In this document: in pieces, positions 1 through 9,449 of the stretch
How positions within the stretch are numbered: position 1 is the first letter of the stretch
Layout of the letters: each line of letters starts with the position of its first letter
Assembly: GCF_010730055.1 (NCBI RefSeq)
Contig: NZ_AP022575.1
Coordinates: 2,108,001-2,172,000 of the forward strand
Source: Mycobacterium shinjukuense
GTDB lineage: Bacteria; Actinomycetota; Actinomycetes; Mycobacteriales; Mycobacteriaceae
Length of the DNA stretch: 64,000 bases
Reading direction: 5' to 3'
The notes under the pieces: model-generated
The model's input: only the letters and a program-made list of their open reading frames with translations
Database searches by the model: none
What the model was told of the DNA's origin: nothing
Made by a program: the position numbers and the translations under genes

Positions 1-17
1 GGACGTGTCGGCGAAGA

Positions 18-239
18 TCATTCGCGCTTTCCGTAAACCACATCGTCAACGGACGCGGACAAGTCGGCTCCCCCGTCGAACGATCCGACGAAGGCATCGA
101 CCGGATCTGGGCCCGGCTGCCGGAGGTGTTCAGCGACGTACTCCCGGATGAGCGCGGCCTTCGACGTCCGCCGCCGTCGTGCTTCAACGGCAAGCGCTCG
201 GTCGACGTCCTCGTCGATGTAGATCTGCAGCCTTTTCAC
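18..239 (-). CDS. vapB: VapB-like ribbon-helix-helix antitoxin
   Basis: This small 73-residue protein starts MKRLQIYIDEDVDRAL and continues with a charged helix rich in Arg. That matches the ribbon-helix-helix fold of type II antitoxins, with a DNA-binding beta strand at residues 3-8. The C-terminal half (about residues 40-73) is acidic and would wrap the cognate VapC PIN-domain RNase, whose gene should lie beyond the left edge. The next gene group to the right follows Rv2551c onward, so this is probably the equivalent of Rv2550c (vapB20); that identity rests on position, not alignment. A perfect palindrome 27 bp upstream is a likely autoregulatory operator. Confidence 0.72.
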   Translation of the reverse strand: MKRLQIYIDEDVDRALAVEARRRRTSKAALIREYVAEHLRQPGPDPVDAFVGSFDGGADLSASVDDVVYGKRE

Positions 240-265
240 GCCGGCAAATATACGCCATCAAATAT

Positions 266-281
266 ACGATGTATACATCGT
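266..281. promoter_or_regulatory. Palindromic operator upstream of vapB
   Basis: ACGATGTATACATCGT is a perfect 16-bp palindrome in an AT-rich patch immediately upstream of the antitoxin start at 239. VapB-type proteins bind palindromes over their own promoter as VapBC complexes, so autoregulation is the likely role. The 195 bases between it and the first CRISPR repeat show no gene that I can support. Confidence 0.6.
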
Positions 282-476
282 GCTTGCGGACCCGGGTGCT
301 TGCCACTAGCTGCCGAGTTCGTTGAAGACGCCGCAATGGAGCCCAGGCCTATTCGCCCGGGAGACGGGTGATGGCGCCACGTCAGCTGTAGACGCCGGGC
401 TGCCGCAATGGTGTGTAAGAAACCCGGGATGGTTCAGCCGCATGTCACGTGCTTTGCGAGGGCCGAGCTTGTGGGA

Positions 477-1062
477 GCCTCGATGAAGTGCGGCCGCCGA
501 AACAGCCGCCGCAAGCGAACTCGCCGCCGCGGCAATGGATTCGGAGAGCCTCGATGAAGTGCGGCCGCCGAAACAGCCGCCGCCTGCCATACGCGGCGGA
601 CCCTTGCTAGGTAGTAGCTGCCTCGATGAAGTGCGGCCGCCGAAACGGCCGCCGCCGGAAGATTGCGCGCACCACCGGGCGTGGCAGCAGCGCCTCGATG
701 AAGTGCGGCCGCCGAAACGGCCGCCGCACCCGGCGTTGAGCACCCTAAATGGGTGACTGTTCCAGGCCTCGATGAAGTGCGGCCGCCGAAACGGCCGCCG
801 CCGGTTGAGCCGTTGCGGCGGTCGCCGTATCAGTCGGCCTCGATGAAGTGCGGCCGCCGAAACGGCCGCCGCTCCCTCGATCGCCACTGACCGCAGGGTT
901 TCCCGCTGGCCTCGATGAAGTGCGGCCGCCGAAACGGCCGCCGCTGGGCGAGTCGTATGCAATGGTTGTGCCTGGCCGCGCCTCGATGAAGTGCGGCCGC
1001 CGAAACGGCCGCCGCCGGCCAACATGCGGGCAGCATGCAGTGCATGCAAGCCTCGATGAAGT
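477..1062 (-). CRISPR. Leader-distal part of the type I-G CRISPR array
   Basis: Eight intact 36-nt repeats start at 477, 548, 620, 692, 766, 837, 909 and 980. The first 13 nt of a ninth lie at 1050-1062, where a transposon interrupts it. On the plus strand the repeat starts GCCTCGATGAAGTGC and ends CGAAACGGCCGCCGC. It contains a 7-bp stem GCGGCCG/CGGCCGC around a 6-nt loop. The repeats at 477 and 548 both carry G-to-A at repeat position 28, which breaks the stem, as expected at the old, trailer end. There are eight spacers of about 34-38 nt. The crRNA strand is inferred to be minus, because the minus-strand repeat ends ATCGAGGC, close to the ATTGAAGC-type 5' handle of related systems. Confidence 0.97.
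1057..1062. repeat. Left target-site duplication of the transposon
   Basis: TGAAGT here is repeat positions 8-13 of the interrupted CRISPR repeat. The same six bases recur at 4283-4288, directly after the right end of the element, where the remainder of the repeat resumes. Six bases duplicated at both borders mark a cut-and-paste or replicative DDE transposition event. Confidence 0.88.
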
Positions 1063-1087
1063 TGTTGACCGGCATTCAGGATGAGCA
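1063..1087 (+). repeat. Left terminal inverted repeat of the transposon
   Basis: This 25-nt end starts TGTTGACC, followed by GGCATTCAGG and ATGAGCA. It matches the reverse complement of 4258-4282 at most positions, with GGCATTCAGG exact. Confidence 0.85.
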
Positions 1088-1129
1088 TGATGGCGGCGTT
1101 GGCGATGAGAACGTGTGGGCATGAAATGA

Positions 1130-1154
1130 CCCCGCCGGGAGGTGTCCGGCGGGG
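1130..1154 (-). terminator. Hairpin terminator of the transposon operon
   Basis: CCCCGCCGG at 1130-1138 pairs perfectly with CCGGCGGGG at 1146-1154 around a 7-nt loop. It lies about 30 bp beyond the stop of the ATPase gene in the direction of transcription, just before the left end. It would also block transcription from running out of the element into the leader-distal CRISPR fragment. Confidence 0.6.
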
Positions 1155-1184
1155 TCGGTGGTGGCTAGGGTGTCGGTGTGGTGT

Positions 1185-1997
1185 TCAGTCTGCCGTGACT
1201 TCGGCGATGGCTGTGCGGGTGGAGGATTCATCCACGATGGCCTTATCGGCGGCGAACGCGGCAACGAGGGCTTGTAGTGCGAGGTTGTTGACCGCGCGTG
1301 GATAGCCTCGGCTTGTCTGATGCACGAGGGTGACCGCGTCGTCGGAGAACAGCGTGTCGTCACGCCCGGCCAGGGCCAGGTGGTGGCGCAGGTAGCTTGC
1401 GGTCTCCTTGTCGGTCATGGGCGGCATTGCGTAGCGCAGGCCGATGCGCTGGTCGAGCGCGGCGAGCACGCCAAGTTTCATCCGGCGCCGTAGCGTGGGC
1501 TGGCCGATGAGCAGGCACGCGAAGGGGCTCGACGAGTCGAGGTCGTGATTTGTCAAGAGCCGCAACGCTTCCAACTGGTCATAGTCGAGCAGGTGTGCTT
1601 CCTCGACGACCACGACAGGGGTGCGTCCGCGCTCGGCTTGTTCGGCGGCCAGGGCGTCGGCGGCTTGGGGAGCCAAAGTTGCGTGGTGGGTAAGGGGTTG
1701 TCCGCCCAACGAGGCGACGATGCGGTGGTGGATGCCGCGCACCCCGACGGTGGGGTCGGGCAGGTAGATGACGGCGTGGCGGCTTCGGTCCAGGGCGGTC
1801 AGCGCGGCGCGCACGGCTACCGTCTTGCCGGCGCCGACCTCGCCGGTGACCACACCGATGCGGCGGTCGGCGACACACCAGCCGATGCGAGCGACCGCTT
1901 CGTTGTGCGCGCCGTGGCGGTGCAACATGGAAGGGGCCAGATCGCGGCCGAAGGGGATGCGCGAAAACCCGTAGTAGGAGATCAGTTTGTCCATCAT
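1185..1997 (-). CDS. ExeA/TniB-like AAA ATPase (transposition regulator)
   Basis: This is a 270-residue P-loop ATPase. The Walker A motif GEVGAGKT is at residues 52-59, and the Walker B stretch VVVVEEAH is near 127-134. Both fit the ExeA/TniB/TnsC group of AAA+ proteins. The N-terminus (YYGFSRIPFGRDL) has the YFGF..PF-type entry common in ExeA proteins. In transposons such ATPases bind target DNA and direct or activate the DDE transposase. Its start overlaps the transposase stop at 1994-1997, implying translational coupling. It lacks the extra domains of TnsC from full Tn7. Role in target choice, possibly including the CRISPR repeat, is inference. Confidence 0.85.
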   Translation of the reverse strand: MMDKLISYYGFSRIPFGRDLAPSMLHRHGAHNEAVARIGWCVADRRIGVVTGEVGAGKTVAVRAALTALDRSRHAVIYLPDPTVGVRGIHHRIVASLGGQPLTHHATLAPQAADALAAEQAERGRTPVVVVEEAHLLDYDQLEALRLLTNHDLDSSSPFACLLIGQPTLRRRMKLGVLAALDQRIGLRYAMPPMTDKETASYLRHHLALAGRDDTLFSDDAVTLVHQTSRGYPRAVNNLALQALVAAFAADKAIVDESSTRTAIAEVTAD

Positions 1998-3443
1998 TTC
2001 GGTTGGGCCTCCTGGCCGGTGAATAGGTCGAGTTGCCCGGGGATCTGGTCGGTGTTGGCGGTGAGGGCGGCGTAGTTGACCCCGCGGGCGAGCTCGGCGG
2101 CGTGGGCGGTTTCGATCAACTGCGCGTAGTCGATGCCCGACGGTCGGGGTGGTGCGGAGGGGGTTTCGGGTTTGGCCTTGGGGTGTGCATGGCGTCCGAT
2201 GTGATGCGGGATGGCCAGACCCATCGGGACGCCGCCGGCACGGACCTGGATGCGGGTCAAATCGAACGGGTCGAACACCAGCTCTACCTTGCGCCCGACC
2301 AGCGCCGGGTCGACCTCGTAGCTATTGCCGTGCAGCGAGACGGTGGCGGTCTTGGTGACCCGGCGGTGCTCCTCCCACAGGAATGCCTCGGTGAGCGCCT
2401 CTGGGGCGGGCAGCGCGACGGGGCCGGCAGCGCACCAGCGGGCCAGTGGGGTCTGCCCGGTTTCGGAATGCACCTGCCGGTGGTAGACGGTTTCGACCCC
2501 GGCCGCGAACAGCCGATTCAATTCGTTCAGGTCGGTCACGTGGTGGCGGCCGACGGTGTCGGGTTCGCCGCTGATCTCAACCAGGAACTGCTCGCGCACC
2601 GTCCTGAAGAACCTCTCGATCTTGCCCCGCCCTTCGGGCCGACCTGGTGTGGAATGAACAAGACGCACACCGAGTTTCGCGCATGCCCGCAACAGCCACG
2701 TGTCGACGAACGCCGAGCCGCAGTCGACGTAGATCGCCTGGGGACACCGCGGGACGCCAGCGCCGGGCGCAGCGCGGCGGCCAGCCGCACGGTGTCCTCG
2801 GCGTAGCCCCACCGGTAGCCGGGCAGCAGCCGGGAATGGTCGTCTAAGAACGCGAACAGATACGTCTTGTGGACAGTAATTCGTATGCCGTGCAACGCAT
2901 CTCCAGTCCACAGGTCGTTCGGGTGCTCGGCCTGGAACCGGCCGAACACCGCGGGCGCCGACCCGGTGGCGGCGCCGGTCAGGCCGAGCCGGTGAAAGTT
3001 GCGCTGCAGGGTGCGTTCATCGGGCGCCCAGCCCAGCTGGGTGCACAAGATCCGCCGGATCGCCGCCGCGGTGCGCTGCGGGTTTTCCCGACGCAGCGCC
3101 ACCGCCAACTCCAGCACCTCGACCGGAGTGCGCGGGGTGCACTGGCGGGGTTGGGCACCAGCGCGTCAAACCCGCCGGCCCGCCAGTCGCGGATCCAGCG
3201 GTCGATGGTTTGGCGGCTCATCCGCACCCGCCGCCCGAACGGGTCGACGTGCTCCCGGGAAGCCAACTCGCGCACCATCTTCCCGCGCTCCTTGGTAGAA
3301 AGCGCCGCATCGGCGGCCTCCCGGATCAACTGGTACCGAAACAACCCGATCGCCCGCGCACGCTCCGCGCGCACCTTCTCCTCATCGCCGCCGACCGCCA
3401 CCGGGCCGCTCCCTTCTGTTTGCTGTCGTTGAAAAAAACACAA
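1994..3443 (-). pseudogene. DDE transposase split by two frameshifts
   Basis: The reading must change frame twice to recover one integrase-type transposase. From about 3443 to 3120 comes an N-terminal helix-turn-helix segment (MSRQTIDRWIRDWRAGGFDAL). From about 3120 to 2750 comes LWTGDALHGI with the first catalytic Asp. From about 2750 to 1994 come IYVDCGSAFVD (second Asp) and GRPEGRGKIERFFR (Glu), then a beta-barrel-like C-terminus. Both shifts are in the -1 sense (one base missing or two extra each). The DDE triad is therefore spread over two frames, and no single ORF encodes a complete active site. Decay is likely; sequencing error or double programmed -1 frameshifting are alternatives. 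The exact start is uncertain. Confidence 0.8.
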
Positions 3444-3455
3444 CAGCGCACAGAT

Positions 3456-4082
3456 TTACGGCGTGATTCGCGCCGCCGGCAGGGTCGACTCGTGTTGCAC
3501 CGGCTCACCGGGCCAGCCCGGCGCCAACAACCGGCCACCCGAAACCGCTACAGCCACCTCGGCCAGCGACACCCTGGGCAGCGAAAAACGACGCCCGATG
3601 GCCGCCGCGAGCGCAACCATCGCACTCACCGCATCGATGAACACCCCGCCGGCCGCATCGGGCATCACCGGATCGGCAGCCACCGCGGCTAGCCACACGG
3701 TGAACACCGAACGCACCGCCTCGGCCCGCTCGGCGAAGCGCCGTAGCCAGCCCCGCACCGTCTCGGCCGGGCGCGCCACATCCGCAGCGATCCGGCGAAA
3801 CCCCACCCGGCTGGCGCCCTTGGCCACCAGCGCCGACACGACCACCGCCGCGGTGTCCGCACGGCGCAGCAACGCCGTCACCGGCAACAACACATGCGTC
3901 ACCCCGCACCCGGTGCACCGCGACCGGCGTGGATGCAGCTCCACCGGCCCATCCACGCCGCGCAACTGCCGCGCCCGCGCCCGCCCCCACCCCGCCAGCA
4001 CACCCCCGCAGAACGGACAGCTCAGCTCACCAGCCGCCAACCTGCGCTCGACTAGATCGACATCTGCTTCTACGGTGACCAC
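3456..4082 (-). CDS. Zinc-ribbon/HTH protein of the transposon (DUF6431-like)
   Basis: The protein of about 208 residues opens with a zinc ribbon (CPFC near residue 22 and CTGC about 35 residues later). A helix-turn-helix-like stretch follows (GFRRIAADVARPAETVRGWLRRF). Its place as first gene of a three-gene transposon operon and its fold fit the DUF6431 proteins commonly found beside DDE transposase/ATPase pairs in actinobacteria; I assign that family from memory. I chose GTG at 4082 because CGGAGG sits 4 nt upstream; a GTG at 4121 is also open but lies in the loop of a strong hairpin. The likely role is binding the transposon ends or regulating the operon (inference). Confidence 0.7.
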   Translation of the reverse strand: MVTVEADVDLVERRLAAGELSCPFCGGVLAGWGRARARQLRGVDGPVELHPRRSRCTGCGVTHVLLPVTALLRRADTAAVVVSALVAKGASRVGFRRIAADVARPAETVRGWLRRFAERAEAVRSVFTVWLAAVAADPVMPDAAGGVFIDAVSAMVALAAAIGRRFSLPRVSLAEVAVAVSGGRLLAPGWPGEPVQHESTLPAARITP

Positions 4083-4104
4083 AGCGCCTCCGAGCGCGAA
4101 AAGG

Positions 4105-4147
4105 CGGCCCTCCCGTAGCACTCGGCCAAGAGACGATGGGAGGGCCG
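4105..4147 (-). promoter_or_regulatory. Hairpin in the transposon operon leader
   Basis: CGGCCCTCCC at 4105-4114 pairs with GGGAGGGCCG at 4138-4147 as a perfect 10-bp stem with a 23-nt loop. It lies directly upstream of the chosen start of the zinc-ribbon gene and may act as an attenuator or as a binding site for a transposon protein. The remaining 110 bases to the right end should contain the promoter. Confidence 0.4.
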
Positions 4148-4257
4148 TCGCCTACCAATGACTTGATCACCGTGCCGCCCCGGCACCACACACACCAAAC
4201 CGGGCCCCAACCGGCCGACACGCTCCTCACCGTCAGCGCCGGAACCCTACCCCCGCG

Positions 4258-4282
4258 TGCTCACCCTGAATGCCCCCGAACA
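4258..4282 (-). repeat. Right terminal inverted repeat of the transposon
   Basis: Read on the minus strand this end starts TGTTCGGG, followed by GGCATTCAGG and GTGAGCA. It is the imperfect inverse of 1063-1087. The copy of TGAAGT directly outside it at 4283-4288 is the right target duplication. Confidence 0.85.
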
Positions 4283-7200
4283 TGAAGTGCGGCCGCCGAA
4301 ACGGCCGCCGCATCGCAGCAGGTTTCCGATGAGTGATGTTTTGCCGGGCCTCGATGAAGTGCGGCCGCCGAAACGGCCGCCGCGAGCGCCGGCCGACAGG
4401 TCACCCGACAGGGTGATGTGCCTCGATGAAGTGCGGCCGCCGAAACGGCCGCCGCTGGACACTGTCATTGGCGATGTCGAAAGCGAACTCATGCCTCGAT
4501 GAAGTGCGGCCGCCGAAACGGCCGCCGCTTCACCACTGGCGATGCTGTAGTCGCGGCTGCCCCTGCCTCGATGAAGTGCGGCCGCCGAAACGGCCGCCGC
4601 CACAGGGTTGGGGTTGCCGCCGCGCCCGTACAGCCCGCCTCGATGAAGTGCGGCCGCCGAAACGGCCGCCGCCTTCTGACCTCCTGTGTGAGATGACTAC
4701 GTGTCATCAATGGCCTCGATGAAGTGCGGCCGCCGAAACGGCCGCCGCCTGGCCGGCCACACACGCAGCAGATGCCCTGCAGTGCCTCGATGAAGTGCGG
4801 CCGCCGAAACGGCCGCCGCCACTCCGCCTTGGCCGCCCGCGTCAACGAGGTTGAGCCTCGATGAAGTGCGGCCGCCGAAACGGCCGCCGCAGGCGAATCC
4901 GGATGGTTTGCACACCATTTGGCACGGTGCCTCGATGAAGTGCGGCCGCCGAAACGGCCGCCGCCTACACTATGCCCTGCCCTGACTGCGGTGCCCGCGT
5001 GCCTCGATGAAGTGCGGCCGCCGAAACGGCCGCCGCCTGCGGCACCTCGTCGGCGAACCTGCTGATCGTGTCAAGCCTCGATGAAGTGCGGCCGCCGAAA
5101 CGGCCGCCGCCGCAAACCCCATCTGGTGCAGACTGCCACCAGTGGCGCCTCGATGAAGTGCGGCCGCCGAAACGGCCGCCGCGTGCCCACTCGTTCGTCG
5201 TTTAGTGCCAGCAACACGCCTCGATGAAGTGCGGCCGCCGAAACGGCCGCCGCGCGAGACCGGCGATACGAGTGCGCGTCCACTGAGCGCGCCTCGATGA
5301 AGTGCGGCCGCCGAAACGGCCGCCGCCGCCACCACGCCACTACGACTGCGCCGATACATCGGCGCCTCGATGAAGTGCGGCCGCCGAAACGGCCGCCGCC
5401 GCTGACGTTTCAATGGGGGGTTGACACACCCTAATGCCTCGATGAAGTGCGGCCGCCGAAACGGCCGCCGCCTGACCTGCGGCCTGTGGCTGCCGGTGTG
5501 GCTGATCGCCTCGATGAAGTGCGGCCGCCGAAACGGCCGCCGCATTATCTGGCGCCAACACCGTCTCCGCCGATGACAAGCCTCGATGAAGTGCGGCCGC
5601 CGAAACGGCCGCCGCTACACCTTGGGCAAGTTCACCGCCCCCCAAGAGCAGCCTCGATGAAGTGCGGCCGCCGAAACGGCCGCCGCACGGTGCCGACCCT
5701 TGCGTCCCACGCGGGATGGGTGCCTCGATGAAGTGCGGCCGCCGAAACGGCCGCCGCTCGACATCGACCCACCCGAAGGGATGCGATCACTGGCCTCGAT
5801 GAAGTGCGGCCGCCGAAACGGCCGCCGCAGGTTACATCCGCGATGTACTCAGCGTGCGGGATTGCCTCGATGAAGTGCGGCCGCCGAAACGGCCGCCGCA
5901 CGTCGTTTTGGGTTGAGGTGCAGCCGTTGATGCCGGCCTCGATGAAGTGCGGCCGCCGAAACGGCCGCCGCTATCATACATTCGCTGAAACTCGTGGAGC
6001 CTGCGCGCCTCGATGAAGTGCGGCCGCCGAAACGGCCGCCGCCCGGTGGTGCCGCGACGTTTAGCGATCACAATTCCAAGCCTCGATGAAGTGCGGCCGC
6101 CGAAACGGCCGCCGCTTGTATTGTGCCGCCAGTATCGCTCTTCCCCCTAGTGGCCTCGATGAAGTGCGGCCGCCGAAACGGCCGCCGCCGGTGAATCCGC
6201 CGCATGTGTGACGCGGCGCAATCCAGCCTCGATGAAGTGCGGCCGCCGAAACGGCCGCCGCCGTCTGTTTCGCTCGCTGCTGATGAAACTTACGAAGCCT
6301 CGATGAAGTGCGGCCGCCGAAACGGCCGCCGCCTGCAGTCGTAAAGGTCGGGGCCGACACCGCCAAAGCCGCCTCGATGAAGTGCGGCCGCCGAAACGGC
6401 CGCCGCTCGCCGGCTTTAGTGAGGGCTTGGCCGCTGCGACGCCTCGATGAAGTGCGGCCGCCGAAACGGCCGCCGCAGCATTAGGCGACCCCGACCTGCT
6501 GCGGGTCATCGCGCCTCGATGAAGTGCGGCCGCCGAAACGGCCGCCGCTGTCGGCCATCTTGGAGCCCCCTGGACCGCATCTGCGCAAGCCTCGATGAAG
6601 TGCGGCCGCCGAAACGGCCGCCGCGGTGGGCCGCGACGTCATCAAATGCGCGTCGTGCGGGCCTCGATGAAGTGCGGCCGCCGAAACGGCCGCCGCGTTC
6701 GCTTTGGTGCGCGGATAAGCGTTGGGGCACGGTGCCTCGATGAAGTGCGGCCGCCGAAACGGCCGCCGCGGGGACCCCCCAACCGGCGCAGTGCTCGATG
6801 CGGCCAGCCTCGATGAAGTGCGGCCGCCGAAACGGCCGCCGCCTCGCAGCGAGGCACCCCTAAGCGCGTAGCCGAGCGCCAGGCCTCGATGAAGTGCGGC
6901 CGCCGAAACGGCCGCCGCTTGAACCGCTGCTGCTGCTCCGGCGAAAGAAGTTGAGGGGCCTCGATGAAGTGCGGCCGCCGAAACGGCCGCCGCGTTTGAC
7001 AACTGGCTGATGGGGCCGGTACGGGATGCGGCCTCGATGAAGTGCGGCCGCCGAAACGGCCGCCGCGTGAGTCTGCGGGCTTTTTCCGACCACTTGTGCG
7101 GGAGCCTCGATGAAGTGCGGCCGCCGAAACGGCCGCCGCTGTGACGAATCCGCCGCCCCGTCGACCACCGCTCGAGCCTCGATGAAGTGCGGCCGCCGAA

Positions 7201-9449
7201 ACGGCCGCCGCCCATAATTGGGTGGAAAAGGGGACGCGATAACCGCAGCCTCGATGAAGTGCGGCCGCCGAAACGGCCGCCGCGCGATCCCCTGGTATCC
7301 GTGCTCGGGATGCCCCAGGCCTCGATGAAGTGCGGCCGCCGAAACGGCCGCCGCGGGCGAACCACGGAGGCGGCGCCTGCTAGTTTCACTGGCGCCTCGA
7401 TGAAGTGCGGCCGCCGAAACGGCCGCCGCCGCCGGGCAGCCGTATCGCCCGTAGCTGTCCGCGCTGCCTCGATGAAGTGCGGCCGCCGAAACGGCCGCCG
7501 CATGGCCTGCAGTACGCTAAGGAGCAGGGCTTTATCACGCCTCGATGAAGTGCGGCCGCCGAAACGGCCGCCGCACGTGGTGGCGAAAGTTGCGCGCAGC
7601 CAAGTTATTTGGCCTCGATGAAGTGCGGCCGCCGAAACGGCCGCCGCTAAATGCCGGCCAGGAGTGTACTGCTCGTCCAGCCCGCCTCGATGAAGTGCGG
7701 CCGCCGAAACGGCCGCCGCCTGGTGCACCAGTCCGTCTGCTCGAAGTAGGCAGGGCCTCGATGAAGTGCGGCCGCCGAAACGGCCGCCGCTCGGCCGGGT
7801 TGGCGATATCGGAGCCGGTGCTGCTAGCCTCGATGAAGTGCGGCCGCCGAAACGGCCGCCGCCGCTTGTAGAACAAGCATGTAATTGTGGAATGCAACCC
7901 GCCTCGATGAAGTGCGGCCGCCGAAACGGCCGCCGCCGGCCCTCGTAGGCGGCCCCGCTAGCAATCTCCTCGGTGCCTCGATGAAGTGCGGCCGCCGAAA
8001 CGGCCGCCGCCCGCACGTCGGCGCCTTCTGCTCGGCGCGCAAATAAATTGCCTCGATGAAGTGCGGCCGCCGAAACGGCCGCCGCTCGTCTGCAGATCAG
8101 CTCGCGCACGGTCCAGCGCTGGGCCTCGATGAAGTGCGGCCGCCGAAACGGCCGCCGCGTGGCGGACATCATCGACATCATGGCAAGTCCAGCAAGCCTC
8201 GATGAAGTGCGGCCGCCGAAACGGCCGCCGCAAGTCCTCGACGCGTTCGCCATCACCGCGTCACCCAGCCTCGATGAAGTGCGGCCGCCGAAACGGCCGC
8301 CGCGCGGCCCGGGGTTGATGATGTGATGCGAATGTTGCGCCTCGATGAAGTGCGGCCGCCGAAACGGCCGCCGCCGGGGTCGCACCGTTGTCCATGAACC
8401 GCTGCTTGCCTCGATGAAGTGCGGCCGCCGAAACGGCCGCCGCGCGTACATGGCGAGCTGCGCGCCGGTGGAATGCGGGCCTCGATGAAGTGCGGCCGCC
8501 GAAACGGCCGCCGCCGACTGCACTGCGAAACCGGGCCGGCCGTCGCATGGGCCTCGATGAAGTGCGGCCGCCGAAACGGCCGCCGCATGCGACCGACATT
8601 TCCGGCACTGTCACCGACGAGCCTCGATGAAGTGCGGCCGCCGAAACGGCCGCCGCTCGTGTCGGCGTCGGGTGTCATCGTCGGCAGTTGCGGGCCGCCT
8701 CGATGAAGTGCGGCCGCCGAAACGGCCGCCGCCATCCGTCGGCCGGGGGGAATGGTTCGGCGCTCGCCTCGATGAAGTGCGGCCGCCGAAACGGCCGCCG
8801 CCACTACTTCGCCGACCTCTTTCCGCGGGTGTCGTTAAGCCTCGATGAAGTGCGGCCGCCGAAACGGCCGCCGCCTGCTTCCGCGGCATTTCCGCCCACA
8901 CGGTGGTGATGGCCTCGATGAAGTGCGGCCGCCGAAACGGCCGCCGCCGTTACATGCTTCATCATCGATCACGCCTTTCCCATGCCTCGATGAAGTGCGG
9001 CCGCCGAAACGGCCGCCGCCGTACACGTTCACGGTGCGCGGCGGAGCGGCTGGAAGCCTCGATGAAGTGCGGCCGCCGAAACGGCCGCCGCCTGGCGCTA
9101 ACTTGGCTGGCGCTAGCCTGGTCAGTGCGCCTCGATGAAGTGCGGCCGCCGAAACGGCCGCCGCCTGCGTACTAAGCGGGTTAGCACTGCTGGACCGCGC
9201 CTCGATGAAGTGCGGCCGCCGAAACGGCCGCCGCCGTCGCCGGGGTCCGCGAAATGGTCGCTGCCGTCGGGCCTCGATGAAGTGCGGCCGCCGAAACGGC
9301 CGCCGCATGACGCAGATGGCGTATGGTGGCGCTTATGACGAGCCTCGATGAAGTGCGGCCGCCGAAACGGCCGCCGCATGCGATGACCCAAACTGCGGAG
9401 GTGACTGGTGAGCGCCTCGATGAAGTGCGGCCGCCGAAACGGCCGCCGC
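4283..9449 (-). CRISPR. Main, leader-proximal type I-G CRISPR array (71 intact repeats)
   Basis: The 3' part of the split repeat lies at 4283-4311. Then 71 intact 36-nt repeats follow, the first at 4348 and the last at 9414-9449, with 71 spacers of roughly 33-40 nt (period about 69-76). I saw no repeat variant in this part. Read on the minus strand the repeat forms the hairpin GCGGCCG-loop-CGGCCGC and ends CACTTCATCGAGGC; the last eight bases would be the crRNA 5' handle after cleavage by the Cas6 part of Csb2. With the distal fragment the original array had 80 repeats and 79 spacers. The leader is at the right end, next to cas2. I noticed no duplicate spacer, but did not compare all pairs, and targets cannot be searched here. 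Confidence 0.98.

Larger units (their letters stand above)
1063..4282. mobile_element. 3.2-kb transposon inserted in a CRISPR repeat (ATPase + DDE transposase + zinc-ribbon protein)
   Basis: The element begins TGTTGACC and ends CCGAACA, giving TG...CA termini. Its 25-nt terminal inverted repeats share GGCATTCAGG followed by RTGAGCA. A second pair of related blocks lies inside the ends (1095-1115 and 4219-4240), as in Mu/Tn7-like elements with several transposase binding sites. A 6-bp target duplication TGAAGT flanks it, and the two halves of one CRISPR repeat (1050-1062 and 4283-4311) rejoin exactly when the element and one copy of the duplication are removed. Three genes run right to left: a zinc-ribbon/HTH protein, a DDE transposase and an ExeA/TniB-like AAA ATPase. 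Two frameshifts split the transposase, so the copy may no longer move by itself. No cargo gene is seen. Confidence 0.93.

Noticed and set aside
1063..4282. A CRISPR-associated transposon that uses Cascade for targeting
   Set aside because: The element carries no cas genes, no TniQ-like protein and no guide array of its own; insertion in a CRISPR repeat is incidental or sequence-driven, not RNA-guided on present evidence.
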